DNA of 64,000 nucleotides. Origin: Haloarchaeobius sp. HME9146. GTDB taxonomy: Archaea > Halobacteriota > Halobacteria > Halobacteriales > Natrialbaceae. A program made the translations under genes and the position numbers. The notes beneath the pieces were generated by a model, which saw nothing but the letters and a program-made list of their open reading frames with translations, did not search any database and was not told where the DNA came from. Below, piece by piece: positions 26,592 to 34,367 of this stretch. Location: NCBI RefSeq assembly GCF_025399835.1, contig NZ_JAODVR010000001.1, positions 1,798,001 through 1,862,000 of the forward strand. The letters are read 5' to 3'. How positions within the stretch are numbered: position 1 is the stretch's first letter; each line of letters begins with the position of its first letter.

Positions 26592-26876
26592 CTATTCCGC
26601 GACCGCGTCGTCGTCGTACCGGGAGACGAACCTGACCAGCAACAGCAAGAGACCGAGGCTGATGCCGACCATCGCCATCCCGTAGAGTGCGAAATTGAGC
26701 GGCGTCACGGCGAACTCGATACCGGCGATGCTCGCCACGTCCACGTCGCGGCCGACGTCGACCGGGAGCAGCACGCCCACAGCTGCCCCGAACACGCCAG
26801 ACAGCGCGACGACGACGACGTAGACCGTGAGGACGACCCGGTTACCCTGGAATCGACCACTGATGGAGTTGCTCAC
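26592..26876 (-). CDS. Small membrane protein of the cox region (two helices)
   Basis: A 94-aa protein starting with GTG at 26876. Helix 1 spans about 13-37 (VVLTVYVVVVALSGVFGAAVGVLL) and helix 2 about 59-83 (NFALYGMAMVGISLGLLLLLVRFV), with a conserved-looking loop between (VDVGRDVDVASIAGIEFAVTP) and an acidic end. It is convergent with acs and divergent from the 28-aa gene at 26936. Similar small membrane proteins accompany haloarchaeal oxidase genes. Role unknown, perhaps an oxidase accessory subunit. Confidence 0.7.
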   Translation of the reverse strand: MSNSISGRFQGNRVVLTVYVVVVALSGVFGAAVGVLLPVDVGRDVDVASIAGIEFAVTPLNFALYGMAMVGISLGLLLLLVRFVSRYDDDAVAE

Positions 26877-26935
26877 ACCAGAGGCTTGGCCCTGGTAACG
26901 ATTAGCCTTTCCTTCTCGGACCCTAAGCCGGCGAC

Positions 26936-27022
26936 ATGACCGAAAAGGAGCTCATCGGCCTCGTCCTCGGTGCCATCGTCGTCCTGATGTTCGTGACCGG
27001 TTTCGTCCTCGTCCTGAGCTAG
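26936..27022 (+). CDS. 28-residue single-helix membrane miniprotein
   Basis: ATG at 26936 to TAG at 27022 encodes 28 residues: MTEKELIGLVLGAIVV, then LMFVTGFVLVLS. A charged N terminus is followed by one hydrophobic helix, like known single-helix small subunits of terminal oxidases. Third positions are almost all G or C, as in neighbouring real genes. GATTAGCCTTTCC about 25-35 bases upstream could hold the promoter. It lies between the divergent 94-aa gene and the convergent coxA. Expression is not shown. Confidence 0.55.
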   Translation: MTEKELIGLVLGAIVVLMFVTGFVLVLS

Positions 27023-27122
27023 CGGCGGCACCACTCCGTCCTGCAGTACTCGAAACCGACCAGTCACGACGCCCGACCACGTCGCTCAGCGAGTGAACCG
27101 CCCGAAAAGAGGTGTCGACTGA

Positions 27123-28976
27123 TTACTCGTCGTCGACGACTTCGCCGCCGTCCGTCGCGACCTCTTTCTCTTCGCCGCCGTCGGCGAGTGCTGTCTCCTG
27201 CTGGTCCGCGAACCAGTCCCACTCGTGGGAGGGGAGGCCGTCCTCTTCGAGGTTCCACGGGTCCGGACCGACGCGCGGGCCCTCGAGGTAGGATTCGACC
27301 ATGTTCCACAGCCAGATGACCGTCGCGACGAGGAGGATGAACGCCCCGACCGTCGCGAGCTGGTGCATCAGCGTGATGAGGTTGATGGGACCGACCGTGA
27401 TGCCCGCGTAGCCGGCATACCGGCGCGGCATCCCGGCGTAGCCCATCAGGATCATCGCGAAGAACGTCAGGTTCGTCCCGATCATCGTGAGCCAGAAGTG
27501 TGCCTTGCCCAGCTTGACCTGGTACATCCGGCCGGTGACGAGCGGGAACCAGTAGTAGACGCCCGCGAACACCGCGAACGCGATAGCGCCCATGATGACG
27601 TAGTGGAAGTGCCCGACGACGTAGTACGTGTCGTGGAGCAGGAAGTCGACGGGGACCGCGGCGAGGAAGACGCCGGTCACACCGCCGATGATGAAGTTCG
27701 AGATGAACCCGACACAGAACAGCATCGGGGTGGTGAGCCGGACCTTCCCGTTCCACATCGTCGTGATCCAGTTGAACGTCTTCACCGCACTCGGAATCGC
27801 GATGGCCAGCGAGACGGCCATGAACGAGGCGCGGATGCGCGGGTCGATACCGGACGCGAACATGTGGTGCGCCCAGACGCCGAAGCTCAGCACGCCGATG
27901 GCCAGCGTGGAGTAGACGACGAACTTGAACCCGAACAGCTTCCGGCCCGAGAACCGTGGCAGCACGTAGCTGATGATGCCCATCGGGGGCAGCACCAGGA
28001 TGTACACTTCGGGGTGACCGAAGAACCAGAACAGGTGCTGGTAGAGGATGGTGCCGCCGCCCTCCGCCGTGAAGAACGTCGTCGCGAAGTTCCGGTCGAG
28101 CAGCAGCATGACGAGCGCGCTGCCCAGCAGCGGGAACGAGAACAGGATGAGCGCGGACTGGGTCAGGATGGTCCACGAGAAGATGTCCAGCTTGTCCCAG
28201 CCGACGTCCTCACCGCGTTCCGCGAAGATGGTCGCGATGAAGTTGATGGCACCCATGGTGGCCGAGACACCGGTCAGGTGCAGGCCGAGCAGCATGAGGT
28301 CCGTCCCGGCGTTGAGCTGGGCGATGGTCTGTGCGGCGCCACCGGTCGCGGTCTGTGCCGTCGACTGCGGCGGGTACATCGTCCAGCTGATCATCGAGGG
28401 TGCGATGCTGTCCATGAACGGCGCGAGGAAGAACCCGCCCCAGATGAGGACCGCGCCCGGCGGCAGCAGCCAGAACGCGATGGCGTTGATGCGCGGGAAC
28501 GCCATGTCGTCCGCGCCGATGAGCAGCGGGATGAGGTAGTTCGAGAACGCCGCGAGGATGGGCGTCCCGAAGAGGAACAGCATCGTGATGCCGTGGCTCG
28601 TGAGCAGGGAGTTGTACAGGAGCTGTCCCTGGCCCATGCCGGCGGCCTCGGCGAGCGCCGAGGTCACGTCGACCTGGGCGGTCGCGAGTTCGGCACGCAT
28701 GACGACGACGGCGAGGCCGCCCCACGCGAACGCGACGATGGCGTAGATGCCGTACAGGATGCCGATGTCTTTGTGGTCGACGGTGGTGAACCACCGAATC
28801 AGACCGCCTGGTTTCTCTTCGTGGCCGTATCCGGTCTCACGACTGACGATACCCGTGCCACCGCCGGCCAGCGGTGTGTATGAGCGCCAGTCCTCGAGGC
28901 GTGTCACGAAGAAGGCCACGCCGAAGAGGACCACCGCCATCAGGGCAGTCAGCAGTATCTGTCCGCTAAGGTCCAT
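27123..28976 (-). CDS. coxA: Heme-copper terminal oxidase subunit I (cytochrome c/quinol oxidase, A type)
   Basis: CoxA (617 aa, 12 or more helices) reduces oxygen to water and pumps protons. Metal ligands are visible: His128 (low-spin heme), His321 and cross-linked Tyr325 with the D-channel Glu323 (GHPEVYILVLP), His370 and His371 (CuB, VWAHHMFASG), His456 (high-spin heme) and His458 (low-spin heme) in GHFHYV. HPEVY marks the A-type family. The N terminus has an additional helix (6-24) before the canonical core. The C terminus is acidic. Subunits II and III are not in this window. Confidence 0.96.
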   Translation of the reverse strand: MDLSGQILLTALMAVVLFGVAFFVTRLEDWRSYTPLAGGGTGIVSRETGYGHEEKPGGLIRWFTTVDHKDIGILYGIYAIVAFAWGGLAVVVMRAELATAQVDVTSALAEAAGMGQGQLLYNSLLTSHGITMLFLFGTPILAAFSNYLIPLLIGADDMAFPRINAIAFWLLPPGAVLIWGGFFLAPFMDSIAPSMISWTMYPPQSTAQTATGGAAQTIAQLNAGTDLMLLGLHLTGVSATMGAINFIATIFAERGEDVGWDKLDIFSWTILTQSALILFSFPLLGSALVMLLLDRNFATTFFTAEGGGTILYQHLFWFFGHPEVYILVLPPMGIISYVLPRFSGRKLFGFKFVVYSTLAIGVLSFGVWAHHMFASGIDPRIRASFMAVSLAIAIPSAVKTFNWITTMWNGKVRLTTPMLFCVGFISNFIIGGVTGVFLAAVPVDFLLHDTYYVVGHFHYVIMGAIAFAVFAGVYYWFPLVTGRMYQVKLGKAHFWLTMIGTNLTFFAMILMGYAGMPRRYAGYAGITVGPINLITLMHQLATVGAFILLVATVIWLWNMVESYLEGPRVGPDPWNLEEDGLPSHEWDWFADQQETALADGGEEKEVATDGGEVVDDE

Positions 28977-29056
28977 GTGGAGGGCTGAGGGTTACACCCT
29001 AAAGAAAGATTCGGGACGCCCGCGGTGTGTCGATTCGGAGAGAAAAACCGTGAGCG

Positions 29057-29419
29057 TTATTCGGCCGTCGCAGCCTCGGAGGCGGGTTCGCTCTCGTTCT
29101 CGGCGACATCGGCTTCCGCGTCGTCGTTCGTGCCGTACGCCCGGTCCTGGTGTTCCTGGGTCATGTGTCCTTCACCCTCACTCTCGTGTGCGTCACCTTC
29201 GATCGCGAGCGCCGAGAAGTACGTCAGAATCGCCAGCAGGACGAACGGCGTCACGATGAGGGCGAACATCAGGATGGAGTACGTCGAGTCCCACGAGAAC
29301 GGGCCGTACACCATCGGCACGAACAGGACGAGGAAGAACAGCATGATTCCCAGCGGAATGATGTTGACCGTGAGGTCAAGCAACGTATCCTTGTCGAATA
29401 TCTTCCGTTGTTGCGCCAT
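29057..29419 (-). CDS. Cox-cluster membrane protein (two helices, acidic tail)
   Basis: A 120-aa protein starting at MAQQRKIFDKDTLLDL. Helices are at about 17-39 (NIIPLGIMLFFLVLFVPMVYG) and 47-70 (ILMFALIVTPFVLLAILTYFSAL), followed by a 45-residue acidic, probably disordered tail. It lies 80 bases upstream of coxA in the same orientation. Proteins like this are regular companions of haloarchaeal cox genes. The start at 29419 is preferred over an upstream in-frame GTG because the family-like sequence begins with MAQQ. Confidence 0.75.
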   Translation of the reverse strand: MAQQRKIFDKDTLLDLTVNIIPLGIMLFFLVLFVPMVYGPFSWDSTYSILMFALIVTPFVLLAILTYFSALAIEGDAHESEGEGHMTQEHQDRAYGTNDDAEADVAENESEPASEAATAE

Positions 29420-29471
29420 CGTTGTCGGTGGCTTCGGCGCGGCGACCAAATAGGTTGTTGATTCGGTGCGG

Positions 29472-29888
29472 TCAGGGTGCGGTCGACCCGTCGAGTGAGG
29501 TCTGGAACAGTCCGACCACGGCAGCGACCAGCGTCACGACGCCTGCCATGGCGATGGCGACGCCGCGGTACGCGATTCTGTTGTCGACCCCGACGAGTTC
29601 TGCGCCACCGAGGGTGCCACCGAAGTCGACGAACAGGTAGCCGCCGATGAGCACGAGGACGGCCGCGAACGCGGCCATGATGGTCCACGGCTGGTCGACG
29701 TACCCGGTCTCTGCGAAGATGCCGGCGATGCTCCCACAGAACATGAGCAGTCCGAACACCGAGATGGGAAGGCTGCCGAACAGCACGCCGACCTCGGAGA
29801 CGGCGAGCCCGACGGCGATGAGCATGGGCCAGGCGCTCGCCTTCGGTCGCTTCGGCGCGCGTGTGGATGACTGCGATTCCTCTGCCAT
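29472..29888 (-). CDS. Cox-cluster membrane protein (four helices)
   Basis: A 138-aa protein beginning with a charged stretch (MAEESQSSTRAPKRPKASAWP) and then four hydrophobic helices (about 20-38, 42-60, 68-90 and 108-130). It is the first gene of the minus-strand cox cluster; TATAAA on the minus strand (29911-29916) is 23-28 bases before the ATG, predicting a leaderless transcript. Conserved function is unknown; location suggests an assembly or accessory factor of the oxidase. Confidence 0.75.
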   Translation of the reverse strand: MAEESQSSTRAPKRPKASAWPMLIAVGLAVSEVGVLFGSLPISVFGLLMFCGSIAGIFAETGYVDQPWTIMAAFAAVLVLIGGYLFVDFGGTLGGAELVGVDNRIAYRGVAIAMAGVVTLVAAVVGLFQTSLDGSTAP

Positions 29889-29965
29889 GGGAGCGATTTG
29901 GGAACGGAGGTATAAACACGTCACGAACACCCGCGTGTGCCACGCGAGCCCCACCGGTGTCAAGA

Positions 29966-29992
29966 AATTGTTTCAGAACCGAGTTAACAATT
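29966..29992 (+). promoter_or_regulatory. Inverted repeat AATTGTT-N13-AACAATT between cox cluster and thiolase
   Basis: A perfect 7-base inverted repeat (29966-29972 and 29986-29992), the only AT-rich element in this divergent gap. It is 47 bases upstream of the thiolase TATA (ATATTAAA, 30039-30046) and about 50 bases upstream of the cox-cluster TATA, a good position for an activator or repressor acting on both. Confidence 0.4.
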
Positions 29993-30070
29993 CTTCGGAT
30001 TCAGCGCTTCTCTGGGCCGTCCACGCGTTAACCACGACATATTAAACGCCTGCCGGAGTAGTCGAGGACG

Positions 30071-31237
30071 ATGACAGAGGTACGAATCGCAGGTGTCGGA
30101 CTCACGAAGTTCGGTGCCTCCCCGGAACGCACGGGCCGGGACCTGTTCGCGGAGGCTGGACTCGACGCCCTCGAGGACGCTGGGGTTGGGAGAGAGCACG
30201 TCGAAGCCCTCTTCTACGGCAACTTCATGGGCGAGCTCGCGGAACACCAGGGCCACCAGGGGCCGCTGATGGCGGAAGCCGTCGGCGTCGACGCCCCGTC
30301 GACCCGATACGAGGCGGCGTGTGCCTCCTCCGGTGTCGCGGTCCGCGAGGCGGTAAAGAACGTCCGGAACGGTGAGAAGGACGTCATACTGGTCGGCGGT
30401 GCGGAACGGATGACGAACCTCGGGACGGCGGGCGCGACGGAGGCGCTCGCCATCGCGGCCGACGACCTGTGGGAGGTCAAGGCCGGGATGACGTTCCCGG
30501 GCGCGTACGCCCTGATGGCGAACGCCTACTTCAGCGAGTACGGCGGCACGCGCGAGGACCTGGCCGCCATCGCCGTGAAGAACCACGAGAACGCGGTCCC
30601 GAACGAGAAGGCCCAGTACCAGCGCGAGATATCGCCGGAGACCGTCCTCGACGCGCCGATGGTCGCCGAACCGCTGGGGCTGTACGACTCGTGTCCTATC
30701 TCGGACGGCGCGAGCGCGCTCGTGCTCGTCTCGGACGAGTTCGCCGAGGAGCACGACCTCGACGCACCGGTCGCCATCTCGGGCTCGGGCCAGGGCGGGG
30801 ACCTGATGGCGCTGCACGACCGGGACTACCTCGCGCGCTCGCCCGCGGCCGACGAGGCCGCCGAGGAAGCGTACGCGGACGCCGGTATCTCGGCGAGCGA
30901 CGTGGACGTCGCGGAGGTCCACGACTGCTTCACCATCGCGGAGGTGCTGGCGATGGAGTCCCTCGGTCTCTTCGAGGTCGGTGAAGGCATCTCGGCCGCC
31001 CGCGAGGACAAGACCACGCGCGAGGGTGACCTCCCGGTCAACCTCTCGGGCGGGCTCAAGGCCAAGGGCCACCCGGTCGGCGCGACCGGCGCGTCCCAGG
31101 TCGCCGAGCTGACCCAGCTCCTGCGCGGGGACCACCCGAACAGCGAGTACGTCGAGGGTGCGACGACCGGCGTCACCCACAACGCGGGTGGGACCGTTGC
31201 CAGTGCTGTTGTCCACGTCCTGGAGGTGGTCGCATGA
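30071..31237 (+). CDS. Thiolase family protein (acetyl-CoA C-acyltransferase, SCP2/archaeal type)
   Basis: A 388-aa thiolase. The acyl-binding Cys84 lies in YEAACASSG, HDCFTIAEVLA supplies the first catalytic His, and GLKAKGHPVGATG the second. The usual last CxG motif reads HNAGGTV, typical of archaeal/SCP2-type thiolases. ATATTAAA is 25-32 bases before the ATG, so it is probably leaderless. The next gene encodes a DUF35/OB-fold partner; in archaea such pairs join acetoacetyl-CoA thiolase to HMG-CoA synthase or act in fatty-acyl metabolism. The substrate here is undetermined. Confidence 0.9.
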   Translation: MTEVRIAGVGLTKFGASPERTGRDLFAEAGLDALEDAGVGREHVEALFYGNFMGELAEHQGHQGPLMAEAVGVDAPSTRYEAACASSGVAVREAVKNVRNGEKDVILVGGAERMTNLGTAGATEALAIAADDLWEVKAGMTFPGAYALMANAYFSEYGGTREDLAAIAVKNHENAVPNEKAQYQREISPETVLDAPMVAEPLGLYDSCPISDGASALVLVSDEFAEEHDLDAPVAISGSGQGGDLMALHDRDYLARSPAADEAAEEAYADAGISASDVDVAEVHDCFTIAEVLAMESLGLFEVGEGISAAREDKTTREGDLPVNLSGGLKAKGHPVGATGASQVAELTQLLRGDHPNSEYVEGATTGVTHNAGGTVASAVVHVLEVVA

Positions 31238-31296
31238 GCGAACGCACTGAGCTCCTGCGACTACGCCGGACCGCAGGTCCGGAGGTGATAGCATGA
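31234..31296 (+). CDS. 20-codon mini-ORF bridging thiolase and DUF35 genes
   Basis: ATG at 31234 (ATGA, overlapping the thiolase stop) opens a frame MSERTELLRLRRTAGPEVIA that ends with TGA at 31294-31296, overlapping the ATG of the DUF35 gene (31293). Both junctions are ATGA couplings. The junction sequence GGAGGTGGTCGCATGAGCGA (31222-31241) is nearly repeated as GGAGGTGATAGCATGAGCGA (31281-31300), so the mini-ORF seems to be born from a duplicated start region. It may only carry ribosomes across the gap. Confidence 0.45.
   Translation: MSERTELLRLRRTAGPEVIA
31266..31282 (+). promoter_or_regulatory. Perfect hairpin touching the Shine-Dalgarno of the DUF35 gene
   Basis: CCGGACC-GCA-GGTCCGG (31266-31282) is a 7-bp GC-rich hairpin. 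Its last two bases begin GGAGGTGAT, a near-ideal complement of the 16S rRNA 3' end, 4 bases before the ATG at 31293. Folding could limit translation of the DUF35 gene unless ribosomes reading the mini-ORF open it. Confidence 0.45.
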
Positions 31297-31682
31297 GCGA
31301 CGGAACCGCGGTCAATGCCGGCTACGACGACTGGCTCGACGCCATCGAGGAGGGCGCACCGTACTACCTCGAGGGTCCCGAGGGCGACGGCTGGCTGCCG
31401 CCCCGGCGTGTCGACCCCGCAACGGGCTCGACCGACCTCACGGAAGAGGCACTGCCGGAGACGGGCGAGATAGAGACGTTCACCATCGTCCACGTCCCGA
31501 CGCCGAACTTCAGCGAAGACGCGCCGTTCGCGACCGCAATCGCCCGGTTCGGGCCGGTCCGCGTGACCGGCATGGTCGTCGGCGTGGAGATGAGCGATGT
31601 CGAGGTCGGCATGACGGTGACGCTCGGTGTCGAGGAGACGAAGACGACCGGCGACCGCGTCATCGTCTTCCGCGCGGAGTAG
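31293..31682 (+). CDS. DUF35 OB-fold protein lacking its zinc-ribbon cysteines
   Basis: A 129-aa partner of the thiolase. DUF35 proteins have an N-terminal zinc ribbon and an OB fold that holds CoA intermediates. Alignment landmarks are clear: WLPPRR then GSTDL, LPETGEIETFTIVHVPTP, then FGPVRVTGMV. The ribbon positions that normally read CxxC...CPxCGS are here DG...DPATGS, and the whole protein has no cysteine. The OB fold seems intact. Zinc loss suggests a structural variant, not decay, because codon usage and frame are clean. Confidence 0.85.
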   Translation: MSDGTAVNAGYDDWLDAIEEGAPYYLEGPEGDGWLPPRRVDPATGSTDLTEEALPETGEIETFTIVHVPTPNFSEDAPFATAIARFGPVRVTGMVVGVEMSDVEVGMTVTLGVEETKTTGDRVIVFRAE

Positions 31683-32045
31683 GAAACCTCTCCGTACGAT
31701 TTTTCTGAGGAGCCCGTTCTGAATCGCCGGTTTCAATCGATTCTCTGCGGCGATGCCATCGGCGACGGACGCGGTGTCGAGATTCAATCCCACCAGAAAT
31801 CCGTCTATCGCAGTCAACAACGTGGGCTGCGTTCACGCACGACACGGTGAAACAGGCGGTTGGGAAGGTGTTGCACGTATCGTTGAGTAACTCCCCCAGA
31901 ACCATTCGGCTCATTTCCACCTTGTCTGCTCGTCGATATCTGGCCGTCCAGAGCCGTCCGGGCTCTCAAGTTCGAGCGCACGCAAGGCAGCTATCACGAG
32001 TACGAAAAATATGCGAAATCTGTCCGGTCCGGTCGAAGTGTCACG
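31683..32045 (+). other. Intergenic region without recognisable gene
   Basis: Only a T-run (31700-31704, ATTTTTCTG), a likely terminator of the thiolase operon 18 bases after the stop, can be assigned. The rest shows mixed codon usage in all frames, no start/TATA pair and no match to a known element. It could be a decayed gene. Confidence 0.4.
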
Positions 32046-32498
32046 TCACATGAGCCAGGTGTACTTGTCTTCCTGTGGGTCGCCGCAATCATCCTCCGAC
32101 CCAGCAGGCCAATCTTGGCCGTCACATTGCATGGCTTCGTGCCCGACCATCATGTCTATCGTCTTCCCGGCGGGATTGCCTATCGGTTGGACCTCTCCGA
32201 TGGCGTGCGCGCGGACCTCGCCTGCGAGCTCTCGCTTCTCTCGACCTTCGAGGTTGCACTTTTCGAGTGCTGCTTCAGCCCATTCGTCGGCGTCGTACCA
32301 CAGGCTGATCTCCGAGACTTCTGAATAGCGGATTACCGCTACTGTGTCCTCCCCGTAGTCGTCTTCGCAGGTGATCTTGTCCTTGTAGTCGATGGACGTG
32401 GTTTCGGCGGTTCCGCTCGCTGCTACGGGAGTGGCCAGCATCAGCACCGTAGCAAGCGCGAGTGCGCCCAGCACAGTCGCAGTAGGTTTTGCAGGCAT
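32046..32498 (-). CDS. Small secreted protein with four cysteines
   Basis: A 150-aa protein with a Sec-type signal (residues 1 to about 28: MPAKPTATVLGALALATVLM, LATPVAA). The mature part is acidic, with Cys44, Cys81, Cys125 and Cys138 (two possible disulfides) and a Trp-rich stretch (ISLWYDADEWAEAALEKC). Coding GC is lower than in neighbours and the gene is flanked by two gene-poor gaps, hinting at recent acquisition. An AT-rich box (TTAATATCT on the minus strand, near 32557-32565) is about 60 bases upstream. I recognise no family. Confidence 0.6.
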   Translation of the reverse strand: MPAKPTATVLGALALATVLMLATPVAASGTAETTSIDYKDKITCEDDYGEDTVAVIRYSEVSEISLWYDADEWAEAALEKCNLEGREKRELAGEVRAHAIGEVQPIGNPAGKTIDMMVGHEAMQCDGQDWPAGSEDDCGDPQEDKYTWLM

Positions 32499-32743
32499 TG
32501 GATTGGTGTTTCGTGCTCGATTTGCGTACGATACGGTTCTGACAAGTTGGCATAGATATTAATTCCTTCTGTGGGTTTGGGCAGTGTCACCATCTGACAT
32601 ACTGGTGGCCAACCTTCGTGCTTTCGACCCAGGAAGGGACCAGCTGGAACCATGGCTACCGTGGCCACTCCACCGGTCTGAACCAGGAACCCACATCGGG
32701 TGGTCCGTTATCGTTCGATAGCTACCCGGGCCCCCGGGACGAC

Positions 32744-32769
32744 GAAAAAACGCGGACGGAGACGCAAAA
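32744..32769 (-). terminator. Double T-run terminator of the alpha/beta hydrolase gene
   Basis: On the minus strand, TTTTT (32765-32769) and TTTTTT (32744-32749) follow the stop at 32779 by 10 and 30 bases. The GC-rich palindrome CCCGGG-CC-CCCGGG (32725-32738) comes immediately after. Confidence 0.5.
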
Positions 32770-32778
32770 ACAGGTACG

Positions 32779-33885
32779 CTACTGCTCGCCCGTCTCTTCG
32801 ACGTCTATCTCGACCGCGTCGGTCGAGCTGTCGCCGGCAGCGCGCTCGTTCTCGACCGTCACGCCGACGTCTCCGGGCCGGTCGTCACTCTCGCGGTCGC
32901 GCTGACGACGCTTCTCGAGACTCTGCTTGCGCTCCTCCTGGAAGGTCTCGGCCGAGATCTCCGGAAGGTCCTCGTCGATGGCCTCGACGAACTTGTCGGG
33001 GTGTTCGTCGTGGGGGACGAGCATCGCGTAGTCGATGACGACGAGCTTCGCGCCGGTCGCGTCGGCGAGGCGACGACCCTCCGCGAGCGGCGTGGTGTCG
33101 GCCTCACGGCCCCAGACCAGCGTCACGGGGGCGTCGACCTCGCCGAGCGCGGTCACGAGGTCCATATCGGCGTCGAGGTAGCCCGAGAGGAACGACGCGG
33201 GCGCGTATCGCGCGCCGGGCTGGTGGGTGGTCTGCCACTGGTACTCCTGCTTACTGTGGCTGTACCCGGCCATGTCGTAGTAGCCGTGGTCGGCACTGAA
33301 GTACTCCAGCGACGGGTTCGAGGCCATCGCATTGAACAGGGCGGTGCCGACGAGCGGGGCGCGCATGGCCGTGCGGACGAGGGGCTTGCGGCCGCCTGGC
33401 ATGCTGGTCGTGGTGGGACAGACGAGGATGAGGCGTTCGACCTCGGTCTGCTTCGCTGCGCCCGTCGCGTAGGCACCCGAGAGCGAGGACGCGATGACCG
33501 TCGGGTTCTCGGTCACGTCACGGACGAAATCCGCCACGAAGTCGGTGTAGAGGTCGCTCGTGTACACCAGCGGGGGACGGTCCGACAGGCCGTAGCCCGG
33601 GAGATCGGGCGCGATGACGTGGTACGCCTTCGAGAGCGGCTCGAATATCTCGCGCCACTCGTGGCTCGTCCCGGCCGCGTTGATGCCGTGGAGGAACAGG
33701 AGGTCCGGGGCGTCGGGGTCGCCCGCCTCTGTGTAGGAGACGTCCATCCCACGCCAGCGGTAGGTGTGTTGCTCGCCCGGGAGGGGTGGTGCGAGCGGTT
33801 CCGCCCTGCGCGAGAGCACCGCGTTCGCCGCGGCGATGGCCCCGACGCCGACGCCTGCTGTTGCTACCGCCTTCTTGAGGTTCAT
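32779..33885 (-). CDS. Alpha/beta hydrolase
   Basis: A 368-aa hydrolase. The N terminus (MNLKKAVATAGVGVGAIAAANAVLSRR) is a hydrophobic, possibly membrane-anchoring segment. The fold is shown by LLFLHGINAAGTSHEW (oxyanion HG), DLPGYGLSDRP, the nucleophile elbow ASSLSGAYA (S-x-S-x-G, central Ser), the acid in WGREADTTPL, and the His in VPHDEHPDKF. A 65-residue acidic, Arg/Glu-rich tail after the His is probably disordered. The substrate is unknown; relatives include esterases and haloperoxidase-like enzymes. Confidence 0.85.
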   Translation of the reverse strand: MNLKKAVATAGVGVGAIAAANAVLSRRAEPLAPPLPGEQHTYRWRGMDVSYTEAGDPDAPDLLFLHGINAAGTSHEWREIFEPLSKAYHVIAPDLPGYGLSDRPPLVYTSDLYTDFVADFVRDVTENPTVIASSLSGAYATGAAKQTEVERLILVCPTTTSMPGGRKPLVRTAMRAPLVGTALFNAMASNPSLEYFSADHGYYDMAGYSHSKQEYQWQTTHQPGARYAPASFLSGYLDADMDLVTALGEVDAPVTLVWGREADTTPLAEGRRLADATGAKLVVIDYAMLVPHDEHPDKFVEAIDEDLPEISAETFQEERKQSLEKRRQRDRESDDRPGDVGVTVENERAAGDSSTDAVEIDVEETGEQ

Positions 33886-34367
33886 ACCAAGACTTCGTCG
33901 GCCTGTAACTTAATCTTGCCGACAGTTGTGGTGGACCCATCGCTGTCGGGTAGCTGCGCCGAAAGAGAGTTGTGGGTCGTCGATTCCGTCCGAACGAGTC
34001 CCGCTGGACCAGGCGTGCCGAATGGGGGTCGTATCCGACCACGCCGGTTCGGCCGAAAGGACGTTCGCGAGCAGGATGGTCCCGCCTGCGATACCAACGT
34101 TCTGGGGGGTGGGGTCGAACGGTGGAGCCTCACTACGACGACGTCGTCTGCCCGAATCACAGTCCTCGTCGAGCCGAGGTCAGTGAGGTACTACTCATTT
34201 GGTGGAGTGATAGCTTAACGCAGAAGCGGTAGTACTCCCGGCATTTATATATCAGGGTCAGCGGGGACTCCCGACTGCCTGTCCGGTACCGTACCCGAAA
34301 TAAAGCACTTTCAAGAACAGGGAAACGGTTCATTGGCCACTGTCGACGACGAAGCGACATCAGGAAG
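33886..34367 (+). other. 482-base intergenic region with a strong TATA element
   Basis: No frame has coding character. CATTTATATATC (34242-34253) is an excellent TATA box on the plus strand, but it is about 115 bases before the HTH-10 regulator ATG (34368), predicting an unusually long leader of about 90 bases or an unannotated short transcript. Nothing else is recognised. Confidence 0.45.

Noticed and set aside
27225-28883. A 552-codon open frame on the plus strand opposite coxA
   Set aside because: Antisense shadow of a strongly conserved oxidase gene; composition is Arg/Glu/Asp/His-rich without domain character.
31683-32045. Possible insertion-sequence remnant
   Set aside because: No terminal inverted repeats, target duplication or transposase motif could be found.
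33882-34160. A 92-codon frame in the gap upstream of the HTH-10 regulator
   Set aside because: Mixed codon bias, no promoter or RBS, no recognisable fold; an equally long frame exists on the other strand.
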